From an uncultured Cyclobacteriaceae bacterium (GTDB lineage: Bacteria > Bacteroidota > Bacteroidia > Cytophagales > Cyclobacteriaceae): a stretch of 64,000 bases of DNA. This document shows, in pieces, positions 34,172 through 43,286 of this stretch. Position 1 is the first letter of the stretch; every line of letters begins with the position of its first letter. The notes beneath the pieces were generated by a model. That model was not told the origin of the DNA. It saw nothing but the letters and a program-made list of their open reading frames with translations, and searched no databases. Made by a program: the position numbers and the translations under genes. The stretch is taken from the NCBI GenBank assembly GCA_943788235.1, contig CALSPM010000003.1, positions 62,001 through 126,000 of the forward strand, written 5' to 3'.

Positions 34172-36016
34172 GTGAAAGTTGTTGTATTCTGGATGACCTT
34201 TTTGTGTCCTTTCTTTTTAAAGGCGCAATCAGATACGGTTTTAATGCGGCCTATTGAGATAATGGGTTTTGGACTGGTGCCTTATGCCACAGGGGAGGTA
34301 GTGCGCGTGATTCACACAGTCGATCCTTTTAAGACCTTGGACGCGACACTTTTTAGCCAGGCAGGAGTTTACATGAAAAATTATGGGCATCAACAGTTGT
34401 CAACCATCTCTTTTAGAGGGACGTCGGCTGTCCATACCAATGTGCTTTGGCACGGCATCCCAGTCAATGCACCCACCTTAGGATCCACAGATTTCTCACA
34501 ATGGCATACATGGATGATAGATGATGTGGCTATTCAGCCGGGAAACCAAGGGGCCTTATATGGTTCAGGTTCTATAGGGGGTACTGTATTCATTGATCAT
34601 TTTAATAAGATTCGAACGAATACGGCAGCCATTGGATGGGGCTTGGGCAGTTTTGGATATAATTTCCAGGGAGCAAGAGCAGAGTATAAAAAAGATCAGC
34701 TTCAAGGAACGACCCATATTTATCGTGAAGCCATCAATAATGATTTTACTTATCCTTTAAAAGGAACAGATCTTATTCAAACTCAAAAAAATGCAGCCGC
34801 TTTGAGTTATGGCTTTCGACAAGAACTTCAACATTTTTGGAACAATCAGCGTTTATCTCTAGATCTGTTGCTCTTTTATCAACATCGAGAAAGCCAACCC
34901 GTCATATCCCAAAATGAGGGTCAAGATTTCATTAAAACCCATAATATCAAATCAGTTGTGGAGCATTTTATTGATATAAATAAGAGATCAATAAGTACAA
35001 CCCTGGGTTGGATGAATGATCAAATGATTTATAATCAAAATCCAGCAATTCGTTCTCAGCAGATTACATTAACTCAGCGATATGAATATGATATAGGTGA
35101 TCATTTCCACTTAAACAGTGGATTTTTGATCAATTTACTCACTGCCAAGGGCTCGAATCTTGAGAATATCAATCCTCAAAAACAATTAGATTTCTTTGTT
35201 ATAGTTACTTACAGAATCAATGACCGATGGAGCAGTACCTGGGGACTGCGTGAATCATTTATGATTGATGCTGGATCTAAGTTGTTGCCCTCTTTGGGTG
35301 CTGAGCGAAAGTGGATATTTCCCAAGAGTTCGTTGGTATCGCACGCTAAAATAGCGCAAGGCTTTCGATACCCTACACTCAATGATCGGTTTTGGTTACC
35401 GGGCGGAAATCCATCTTTGAACCCTGAGCAAAGTGCGAGTACTGAAATCGGCTTCGAGCTTCGTTATCCTAAGTTTAATACCCAGGTCAATATTTATCAA
35501 ACTTGGGCACAAGATTGGATTTTATGGTTACCTCAATCAGGAAATATATGGCGTCCCGAAAATATCCAAAAAGTGGCTATTTCAGGAATTGACTATGCCT
35601 TAGGTTACCAATATTTCTTCAATGAAACGGAGCTAGAAAGTGAGGTAGTCTTAAATTATCAGTGTTCTATAAATAAATCTGCTTATCCGAGTCAAGCTGC
35701 ATATGGGAATCAATTACCTTATGTGCCTTATTTTACGGCTATTTGGTCCAATAAAATCCATATTAAAAAGTGGACTATTGCTTTAGATCAATCTTATACC
35801 AGTCGACGGTATACCACTTTAGATGAATCAGATACTTACGCGGTAGCTCCTTATTTTTTACTTGATATGGCTATCGATTACCCACTTATTCTAGGTAAAG
35901 TCACTACTCAAACTTCGTTCAAGGCCAATAATATATTTAATAATTACTACGAAAACATTCAAAATCGGGCAATGCCTGGAATTAATTTTCAATTACAAAT
36001 AATAACTAAATTATGA
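34172..36016 (+). CDS. btuB: TonB-dependent cobalamin receptor BtuB
   Basis: The 614-residue outer-membrane receptor has a signal peptide (start GTG at 34172, cleavage near LKAQS), a plug domain (ISFRGTSAVHTNVLWHGIPVN, IDDVAIQPGNQGALYGSGSIGG) and a beta-barrel ending in an aromatic-rich strand. The riboswitch directly upstream and the btuG-like gene overlapping its stop by 4 bases make cobalamin the likely substrate. An ATG seven codons downstream would remove the basic residue of the signal, so the GTG is preferred. Length is normal for BtuB. Confidence 0.92.
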   Translation: MKVVVFWMTFLCPFFLKAQSDTVLMRPIEIMGFGLVPYATGEVVRVIHTVDPFKTLDATLFSQAGVYMKNYGHQQLSTISFRGTSAVHTNVLWHGIPVNAPTLGSTDFSQWHTWMIDDVAIQPGNQGALYGSGSIGGTVFIDHFNKIRTNTAAIGWGLGSFGYNFQGARAEYKKDQLQGTTHIYREAINNDFTYPLKGTDLIQTQKNAAALSYGFRQELQHFWNNQRLSLDLLLFYQHRESQPVISQNEGQDFIKTHNIKSVVEHFIDINKRSISTTLGWMNDQMIYNQNPAIRSQQITLTQRYEYDIGDHFHLNSGFLINLLTAKGSNLENINPQKQLDFFVIVTYRINDRWSSTWGLRESFMIDAGSKLLPSLGAERKWIFPKSSLVSHAKIAQGFRYPTLNDRFWLPGGNPSLNPEQSASTEIGFELRYPKFNTQVNIYQTWAQDWILWLPQSGNIWRPENIQKVAISGIDYALGYQYFFNETELESEVVLNYQCSINKSAYPSQAAYGNQLPYVPYFTAIWSNKIHIKKWTIALDQSYTSRRYTTLDESDTYAVAPYFLLDMAIDYPLILGKVTTQTSFKANNIFNNYYENIQNRAMPGINFQLQIITKL

Positions 36017-37110
36017 CTCAAGCTAAATATTTATTTAACTCATTACCATTATATATCCTATTTTTTACCACTTTATTCTTTGTTTCCTGTACTGAAGATC
36101 CCGAGGTGAATCCTCAAAATGTATCATCCGATGATACTTCTGAGAATACATTAGGTAGTTTTTCATCTGGAGTTTTTGTCATCAATGAAGGAAATTTTTT
36201 ATCTGCCGATGGATCTATATCTTTTATTGACTCAGAAGGCGTGGTACAAAATGACATTTTTTCTGAAAATAATGCATCACTGCCATTGGGTGACGTAGTT
36301 CAATCCATGTACCTGAGGGATACAACGGCTTTCATATTGGTAAATAACAGTAATAAAATAGAGGTTGTTGATGGTGATGAAATGACGGTGGTACATACCA
36401 TTTCAGAAGTCGCTCTACCTAGGTATATGGTCAGCGAGGGAGATTATGGTTATATTTCGGAGTGGGTAAGTTTTTCAGATCGGGGTCGTATTTCCATTTT
36501 GGATTTAAATACCTATGAGATTTTAGATACCATTAACGTGGGATTTGGAGCAGAGGCATTGGCCATTAGAGACAACAAACTCTATGTAAGCAATAATTTT
36601 GAGAAGACCTTGAGTATAATGGATTTGAATACTCGGGAAATCATTCAAACGATTACTGTAGGCACATCCCCTGCAGCTATGATCATAGACCAAAATGGGG
36701 ATCTTTGGATCCTTTGCAGTGGGGGATACAATGCGGATTTCACTCTTGCAAACAACGGCTCATTGGTACGAATTGATTCAAATGATGAAGTAATACAGGA
36801 AATTTCATTAGGAATGAATGTCAGTGGTAGAATGGCCGCCAATGTCGATTTATCTATCCTTTATTTTTATAGTGGCACGACGGTATACAGTTACGGTATA
36901 GGAGACCAAAGCTACGATACATTCATTGAGAATACTTCTGCCATTGCTTTTTATGGAGTAGGGGTAGCTCCAAATGGAGATGTTTACATAGGTGATTCCA
37001 AGGGATTTCAATCTATAGGAAGTGTCTATGTCTATGATCAAATGGGCAGTGAAAAAGAAGAATTTGAAGTAGGAAGAGGGCCGAATGGTTTTATATTTAC
37101 ATCTGAGTAA
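36013..37110 (+). CDS. btuG: BtuG-like cobalamin-binding surface lipoprotein (beta-propeller)
   Basis: The 365-residue protein has a lipoprotein signal (lipobox FVSC, Cys26) followed by a YncE/DUF5074-type beta-propeller with repeats such as GRISILDLNTYEILDTINVG, KTLSIMDLNTREIIQTITVG and VGVAPNGDVYIGDSKG. In gut Bacteroides, BtuG lipoproteins of this fold bind cobalamin very tightly and cap BtuB at the cell surface. The 4-base overlap with btuB supports the same role here. The family resemblance is by fold and context; the exact binding residues are not visible to me. Confidence 0.85.
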   Translation: MTQAKYLFNSLPLYILFFTTLFFVSCTEDPEVNPQNVSSDDTSENTLGSFSSGVFVINEGNFLSADGSISFIDSEGVVQNDIFSENNASLPLGDVVQSMYLRDTTAFILVNNSNKIEVVDGDEMTVVHTISEVALPRYMVSEGDYGYISEWVSFSDRGRISILDLNTYEILDTINVGFGAEALAIRDNKLYVSNNFEKTLSIMDLNTREIIQTITVGTSPAAMIIDQNGDLWILCSGGYNADFTLANNGSLVRIDSNDEVIQEISLGMNVSGRMAANVDLSILYFYSGTTVYSYGIGDQSYDTFIENTSAIAFYGVGVAPNGDVYIGDSKGFQSIGSVYVYDQMGSEKEEFEVGRGPNGFIFTSE

Positions 37111-37114
37111 GTCA

Positions 37115-38107
37115 TTATTGAAAAGCATATTTTAATAGGGCTTCAATACCGGATTTCACTGATTGTTTACCTTTCTTAATGGCTTGTTCTATTTCCTTTT
37201 TTTTGCTAGATAATCTGGTATCTTGGAACACATGCTTAAGCAGCCGGTTGGAAAGGCCTTCACGAAACCATTGTAGATTTTGATGCTTTCTATTCGTATA
37301 AAAATAATCATTGGTCTTCGTTAGGGTGATGTATTCGTCTATGTGGTTCCAAACCTGTTCTAAGTTCGTAGGTTGGTGTGATGAAATGGTTTCAACAGGG
37401 ACTTTCCAGTGGTTTATATTCTGGGGAAAATAATGAAGGGCTTGTTCAAAGACTATTTTGGTACGGAGGCTCTCTTCAATATTTTCTCCATCGCTTTTGT
37501 TGACCAATATCATATCAGCAAGTTCCATTAAACCTCTTTTGATGCCTTGTAATTCATCCCCAGCACCTGAGATCATCAATAGCAATAGAAAATCACTCAA
37601 ATCTTTTACCGCCACTTCGGATTGGCCTACACCAACGGTTTCAATTAAAATCACATCAAATCCTGCCGCTTCACACAAGAGCATGTTTTCCCGTGTTTTC
37701 TCGGAGATTCCGCCAAGGTATCCACCGGTAGGACTCGGTCTGATGTAGGCCTTTCTTTTTTGAGAAAGTTCATTCATTCGCGTTTTATCTCCTAAAATAC
37801 TGCCCTGATTTAAGGTGCTGGTGGGATCGATAGTCAATACGGCTATTTTATGACCTTTTTTGATCAGAAATAAACCAAAAGCTTCTATAAAAGTGCTTTT
37901 TCCGACACCCGGGCTCCCCGTAACTCCAATCCTCAAGGATGTTCCCGTATGACTCAAAATGGAATCTATTAATTGGGTTGCCGATCGTCGATCTTCTGGT
38001 AGTTGGCTTTCACATAGGGTAATGGCCTGACTCAAGATCATGCGATCTCCAGTGATGATTCCTGATTTTAGTTCGTCTAGTGTAAGATTTTTTTTCGCTA
38101 ATGACAT
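37115..38107 (-). CDS. meaB: Methylmalonyl-CoA mutase-associated GTPase MeaB
   Basis: The 330-residue P-loop GTPase of the MeaB/ArgK family has Walker A GSPGVGKS at 64-71, followed by VLTIDPTSTLNQGSILGDKTRM, ETVGVGQSEV, NKSDGENIE and a C-terminal helical dimer region. MeaB protects and reactivates B12-dependent methylmalonyl-CoA mutase, whose gene is at 51140 in this window. Its stop faces that of btuG with 4 bases between. Confidence 0.95.
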   Translation of the reverse strand: MSLAKKNLTLDELKSGIITGDRMILSQAITLCESQLPEDRRSATQLIDSILSHTGTSLRIGVTGSPGVGKSTFIEAFGLFLIKKGHKIAVLTIDPTSTLNQGSILGDKTRMNELSQKRKAYIRPSPTGGYLGGISEKTRENMLLCEAAGFDVILIETVGVGQSEVAVKDLSDFLLLLMISGAGDELQGIKRGLMELADMILVNKSDGENIEESLRTKIVFEQALHYFPQNINHWKVPVETISSHQPTNLEQVWNHIDEYITLTKTNDYFYTNRKHQNLQWFREGLSNRLLKHVFQDTRLSSKKKEIEQAIKKGKQSVKSGIEALLKYAFQ

Positions 38108-38288
38108 GGTTTATGATACCTGAGGCTTCATAAATTCAATTTATGCTCACTAATTTAGGTTATTTGCGCTTTTGAATATACTACGGCTTAAATTATAATA
38201 TAAAGCGATCACGCGGGTGCTTCAGCAGCTATTCAAATCTTCATTGAGCCCACTGCATTAGGGAATAAATTTACGCAGAGTTTTTAGG

Positions 38289-39656
38289 CTATAGGATATA
38301 TTCGCTCAAATCTTTGTTTTTAATAATCCCAGTCAATTTCTCGTCCACAAGGGCTTTATCGATTAAAATTTTTGAGTGGGCTCCAATTGTGTCGGGAATA
38401 TCAAATAAGATATCGTTGAGGAGTCTACTCATGATTGTTTGTAAACGACGTGCTCCTATATTTTCCATTTCTTCATTGATAGCAAAAGCTTTTTCTGCCA
38501 TTTCTTCAAGCGCATCATCACTGAATTCGATAGAAACATTTTCGGCTTCGATTAAAGCGATGTACTGTTTGGTCAATGCATTTTTGGGCTCTTTTAAAAT
38601 CTTTAAAAAATCTCCTTTGGTAAGATTATTCAATTCAACTCGAATTGGAAACCTACCTTGTAATTCAGGGATCATATCGGAGGGCTTGCTAAAATGAAAG
38701 GCACCTGCAGCAATGAACAATACATGGTCTGTCTGAATAACGCCGTATTTGGTAGTTACACTACTCCCTTCAACAATTGGTAAAAGATCTCTTTGGACAC
38801 CTTCTCTACTTACATCGGGCCCAGATTTTCCACTGCGGCCACCTGCGATTTTATCAATCTCATCAATAAAAATAATGCCTGTATTACTCGCTTTATATAG
38901 TGCTTCTTCTTTGACTTCGTCCATATCAATGAGTCTTTGACTTTCATCTTCAAGTAATAATCTTTTGGCTTCTGAGATGGTTACTTTTCGCTTTTTAGAC
39001 TTTTTGGGCATCATATTGCTGATCATATCTTGCATATTAATCATGGAGGATTCATCAATCATACCACCACCAATCATACCTAGGTTGCCAGAAGTGGCAG
39101 CTTTGATATCAATCTCTATTTTTCTATCGTCTAGCGTACCTCTTTGAATTTTTTCACGAAATTTTTCACGTGTCTTTTGGTTGAGCTCAAGATCAGCCAT
39201 ATCTGTTACTGCATCTCCTCCAGGGAAAGACTTGCCTTTCAGGGGTGGAATTAGAGCATCTAAGATGATGTTTTCAACAATAGCTTCTGCTTTTGCTTTT
39301 ACTTCTGCCTTTTTTCGTGTTCGCACCATATTTACTGCCTGTTCAACGAGGTCTCGTACCATGCTCTCAACGTCTCTGCCCACATAGCCCACTTCGGTAA
39401 ACTTTGAGGCTTCTACCTTAGTAAATGGAGCATCTGCGATTTTTGCTAGCCTTCTGGCAATTTCAGTCTTACCTACCCCAGTCGATCCTATCAACAAGAT
39501 ATTATTAGGAATAATATCATTTTTAATTTCTCCTTGGACGTTCATTCTACGCCATCTATTTCTCAGGGCAATGGCCACATTTCTTTTGGCATCACCTTGA
39601 CCAATAATATATTTATCTAATTCGGCAACAATTTGCTTGGGTGTAAGATTTTCCAT
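38289..39656 (-). CDS. hslU: ATP-dependent protease ATPase subunit HslU
   Basis: The 455-residue AAA+ unfoldase has Walker A GSTGVGKT at 57-64, the pore motif GYVGRD near 92-97, Walker B IIFIDEIDKIAG and the C-terminal DLSEYIL tail that docks into HslV. The middle I-domain is also present (about 110-250). HslU feeds substrates to the HslV peptidase, but hslV is not in the window. It follows porQ by 2 bases in a lon-porQ-hslU array. It has the normal length. Confidence 0.96.
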   Translation of the reverse strand: MENLTPKQIVAELDKYIIGQGDAKRNVAIALRNRWRRMNVQGEIKNDIIPNNILLIGSTGVGKTEIARRLAKIADAPFTKVEASKFTEVGYVGRDVESMVRDLVEQAVNMVRTRKKAEVKAKAEAIVENIILDALIPPLKGKSFPGGDAVTDMADLELNQKTREKFREKIQRGTLDDRKIEIDIKAATSGNLGMIGGGMIDESSMINMQDMISNMMPKKSKKRKVTISEAKRLLLEDESQRLIDMDEVKEEALYKASNTGIIFIDEIDKIAGGRSGKSGPDVSREGVQRDLLPIVEGSSVTTKYGVIQTDHVLFIAAGAFHFSKPSDMIPELQGRFPIRVELNNLTKGDFLKILKEPKNALTKQYIALIEAENVSIEFSDDALEEMAEKAFAINEEMENIGARRLQTIMSRLLNDILFDIPDTIGAHSKILIDKALVDEKLTGIIKNKDLSEYIL

Positions 39657-39658
39657 TT

Positions 39659-40645
39659 TTAGAATATTTGTTTTAAAGCGCTTGTATTTGTTTTGATTGA
39701 TAAATATTGGCTTGCTGCGGCGGCATGTACTTTGGCATTACTGAATTGTAATTCATAGTTCTTTATTTTTAACAAAAAGCCAAAACTCAGTCCAGCTCCA
39801 TAAGCTATTTCATCTACACTGAATGCAACTCTTTGTCTATGGTTATAACCTAAATTAAGTTCTATACGCTTTCCGATAAGTAGGGCTGTTCCAAAATTGA
39901 AATATCTAAAAATTTGATCTAATCGTCTCATATTTTGATTAGGATTAGATACATATAGATCATCGGTGGAACGAACCAAGTCACTAGCCGTAACGGTAAA
40001 TCGAAACGGCATATGTTCAGGCTTAAAAGTGGTACCAATCAATACATCAAATGGGAGCGAAGTATGTGCATCAGTTGTATAATCAGAAATTAAAAAACCT
40101 AAGTTTTTTATGACTATACCGACCGAAAAGTTTTGGTAAGGACTCCTGTAGATGCCCCCCAAATCGAACAGCAAGGCATTGGCACCTGTCGTTGAGATAT
40201 AAGAGCCTGCTATTTTTAAATTGATGCCCAGCGTAAAAGGTCCCAGACTATGAGATTTACCCATGTGAAGGACATAGTCTTGTGCTTTGAACCTACCAAT
40301 GACTGTTCCCAGTTCGTCTGTTTCATCGAAAGTGCCATAATCTGTGAACAAAATACCAGCAGTTAGCGGACCTATTTTGCCCGCACTAAATTTAGCTATG
40401 GTACTCATTCTATTGATGCCGGCTAAGTAGGGATGATACATAATATAAATATCTCCTAAAGTACTGTCTCCGAGGATTGCTGGATTGTGATACCCCATGG
40501 CGATATCATGGTCATTACTCGACACGGCAAATCCTCCAAGCGCTGCAGCGCGGCTACTATTGGGAAGGTTTAAAAAATGAAAGCCTTGTTGGGCAAATAA
40601 GGTTGACCAAGAAATTAGGAAAAAATAAGTGAACGTTACCTTCAA
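39659..40645 (-). CDS. porQ: Type IX secretion system protein PorQ
   Basis: The 328-residue protein has a signal peptide (ending near LFAQQG) and the PorQ pattern GFHFLNLPNSSRAAALGGFAVS, then DIAMGYHNPAILGD and a predicted outer-membrane beta-barrel. PorQ works with PorU, PorV and PorZ in the attachment and sorting-signal cleavage complex of the T9SS. Its start is TTG (no ATG fits the signal). It lies 14 bases after the lon stop, so co-transcription with lon and hslU is likely. The giant protein at 18649 is a predicted substrate of this system. Confidence 0.85.
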   Translation of the reverse strand: MKVTFTYFFLISWSTLFAQQGFHFLNLPNSSRAAALGGFAVSSNDHDIAMGYHNPAILGDSTLGDIYIMYHPYLAGINRMSTIAKFSAGKIGPLTAGILFTDYGTFDETDELGTVIGRFKAQDYVLHMGKSHSLGPFTLGINLKIAGSYISTTGANALLFDLGGIYRSPYQNFSVGIVIKNLGFLISDYTTDAHTSLPFDVLIGTTFKPEHMPFRFTVTASDLVRSTDDLYVSNPNQNMRRLDQIFRYFNFGTALLIGKRIELNLGYNHRQRVAFSVDEIAYGAGLSFGFLLKIKNYELQFSNAKVHAAAASQYLSIKTNTSALKQIF

Positions 40646-40659
40646 ATAGATTTGGTATT

Positions 40660-43113
40660 TTATTCTGGAATAATAAATTTTAAAGGTTGCTTAACTTTCT
40701 GCTCGAGTAAGGCAATATTCAAAACTTCATTCACATCTTCCACATAATGAATTTGTAATAATTTTAAGTATCGATCATCTATCTGGTCAATGTCTTTCTT
40801 GTTTTTTAGGCTAAGAACAATCTCTTTGATCCCAGCACGTTTGGCAGCTAATATTTTTTCTTTCACGCCGCCGACAGGTAATACTTTGCCGCGTAAGGTA
40901 ATTTCTCCAGTCATGGCTAGTTTGGCCTTTACCTTTCTTTGCGTGAAAAGAGAGGCGAGCGCGGTCAGCATAGTGATGCCCGCAGAAGGACCATCTTTTG
41001 GGATAGCACCTGCAGGTACATGGACATGTAGATCATAATGGTCAAATATTTTATAATGGATATCAAGTGCTTCAGCATTTGATTTAAGGTAGGACAGGGC
41101 TGTGACAGCAGATTCTTTCATCACATTACCTAATTGACCTGAGAGGGTGAGTTTTCCTTTACCTCTGCTCAAGCTAGATTCTATAAATAAAATATCACCA
41201 CCTGCAGGTGTCCAAGCCAAGCCAGTGACAATTCCGGGAAAGTCATTGTGCTCATATGTTTCTTTATCAAAAATCTCTGAACCTAAAATACTACGTACCT
41301 GTTGGGAATCCATTTTCGATTCAAAAGGGATTTCCATAACTTTGGATTTTGCAATATTTCGGACTAGAGCAGCAATTTTCCGTTCGAGACTCCGCACACC
41401 TGATTCGCGGGTATAGTCATTGATTACTTTTTCAATGGCCTTTTGATTGAATTTTAAATCTTTAGAAATCAAACCATGTTCAGTGATCTGTTTGGGGATT
41501 AAATGTTTATTGGCAATTTGAACTTTTTCTTCCAAGGTATAACCTGTGATGTCAATGATTTCCATACGATCGAGCAGGGCGGGTTGGATTGTTTCTAAAG
41601 AGTTTGCCGTAGCAATAAAAAGCACTTTACTCAAATCATAGTCTACTTCTAGATAGTTGTCTTTAAAGCTACTATTTTGTTCGGGGTCTAAGACTTCGAG
41701 CAATGCAGAGGAAGGATCTCCTCTAAAGTTAGCGTTTATTTTATCAATTTCATCTAATATAAAAACAGGATTTGATGATTTGGCACGCTTGATATTTTGT
41801 AGAATTTTACCCGGCATGGACCCAATGTAGGTCTTTCTATGGCCTCTAATTTCCGCTTCATCATGAAGCCCACCTAGTGACATACGAATGTATTTTCTAC
41901 CCAGCGCCTCAGCAATAGATTTACCCAAAGAAGTTTTGCCCACTCCAGGAGGTCCATAAAGGCAAATAATGGGGCCTTTGAGGTCATCTTTAAGTTTTCT
42001 TACGGCCAAGTATTCTAGTATTCTATCCTTGACTTTATCAAGCCCAAAATGATCTCGGTCTAATATTTTTTGTGAATTCTTAAGGTCAAAATTATCTACA
42101 GTTAATTCATTCCATGGTAAATCAACCAGTAATTCTACATAATTCATAGCTACGGGATATTCTGCTGCTGCTGGATTCATCCGTGAAATTTTATCAATTT
42201 CTTTAAAAAAATGAATTTTCACCTCTTCAGGCCAATTCTTTTCATCACCACGGGTTTTTAGGGTTTCAATTTCTTGATCAGGCCCATCATTGCCAAGTTC
42301 ATTTTGCAGAATGCGCATTTGTTGCCTTAGAAAATAATCTCTTTGCTGTTGATCAATATCTGTATGAACTTTTTTCTGAATTTCCTTTTTCAATTCGAGC
42401 ATTTGCAGATCCTTCATCATAAGCTGCAATAACTTTTCTGCTCTTTTTGTAGGATCATTAATTTCTAATAATTTTTGCTTTTCACCAACTTCTGCATTGA
42501 CATTACCTGCTAAAAAATGGGTCAAAAAGGAATGGCTATCAATGTTATCCAGGGCAATTTGGGCTTCCTTTGGAATTTCGGGATTGAGCTTCATGATTTT
42601 ATTGGCCGTATCTTTTAGTGATTGGACAATGGCTTCTGTATTTTCTTTTTCTAGATCAAAGTCGAGGTCATGTAAGATCTCATATTTTGCTTTGATAAAA
42701 GGCTTTTCACTAGTTAAGGCTAATATTTTAAATCTTTTTTGCCCTTGAATGATGATCGTCGTATTGCCATCAGGAAGGACCAACATTTTAAGAATTTTAG
42801 CCACTGTACCTATGCTATTGAGATCGCTTATATCCGGCTCTTCAATTTTGAGATTTTTTTGCGCGGTAACTCCAATGATGCGGTCTCCTTTGTAGGCTTG
42901 CTTCACTAGTTTGACAGACTTTTCACGACCGACCGTGATGGGGATGACTACCCCAGGAAACAATACTGTATTTTTGATGGGAAGTATTGGAAGTTCTTCG
43001 GGCAATTGATCGTCCGTGAGTGAAGGGATTTCTTCAGAGGTAATTAATTGAACGACTTCCTCCGGATCGTCCTCCAAAAAGTCAGGACGAAAAATCTGAA
43101 AACTTTTGCTCAT
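40660..43113 (-). CDS. lon: ATP-dependent protease Lon
   Basis: The 817-residue protease has the N-terminal LON substrate-binding domain (LPILPIKNTVLFPGVVIPI), an AAA+ module (GPPGVGKTSLGKSIA, VFILDEIDKI, TANSLETIQ) and a C-terminal Ser-Lys protease domain. The catalytic Ser is in KDGPSAGITM (about residue 710) and the Lys in VGGVKEKILAA (about 751). It degrades misfolded and regulatory proteins in the cytoplasm. All motifs are intact and the length is typical of Bacteroidota Lon. Confidence 0.97.
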   Translation of the reverse strand: MSKSFQIFRPDFLEDDPEEVVQLITSEEIPSLTDDQLPEELPILPIKNTVLFPGVVIPITVGREKSVKLVKQAYKGDRIIGVTAQKNLKIEEPDISDLNSIGTVAKILKMLVLPDGNTTIIIQGQKRFKILALTSEKPFIKAKYEILHDLDFDLEKENTEAIVQSLKDTANKIMKLNPEIPKEAQIALDNIDSHSFLTHFLAGNVNAEVGEKQKLLEINDPTKRAEKLLQLMMKDLQMLELKKEIQKKVHTDIDQQQRDYFLRQQMRILQNELGNDGPDQEIETLKTRGDEKNWPEEVKIHFFKEIDKISRMNPAAAEYPVAMNYVELLVDLPWNELTVDNFDLKNSQKILDRDHFGLDKVKDRILEYLAVRKLKDDLKGPIICLYGPPGVGKTSLGKSIAEALGRKYIRMSLGGLHDEAEIRGHRKTYIGSMPGKILQNIKRAKSSNPVFILDEIDKINANFRGDPSSALLEVLDPEQNSSFKDNYLEVDYDLSKVLFIATANSLETIQPALLDRMEIIDITGYTLEEKVQIANKHLIPKQITEHGLISKDLKFNQKAIEKVINDYTRESGVRSLERKIAALVRNIAKSKVMEIPFESKMDSQQVRSILGSEIFDKETYEHNDFPGIVTGLAWTPAGGDILFIESSLSRGKGKLTLSGQLGNVMKESAVTALSYLKSNAEALDIHYKIFDHYDLHVHVPAGAIPKDGPSAGITMLTALASLFTQRKVKAKLAMTGEITLRGKVLPVGGVKEKILAAKRAGIKEIVLSLKNKKDIDQIDDRYLKLLQIHYVEDVNEVLNIALLEQKVKQPLKFIIPE

Positions 43114-43286
43114 ACTATGTCAATGTGGCAGTTTTATGCCTTTAAAGGAGTTGTAAATGTTTTGTATTTTAATAGATCAATACTTATGCCAAATAATCTA
43201 ATGTCTGCTTTTTAAGATTATCTTTACTTCATTGAAATAAGTATTTCATTTAAATTTCAATAGCAATTTTAAAAAAGGCCAACTAT

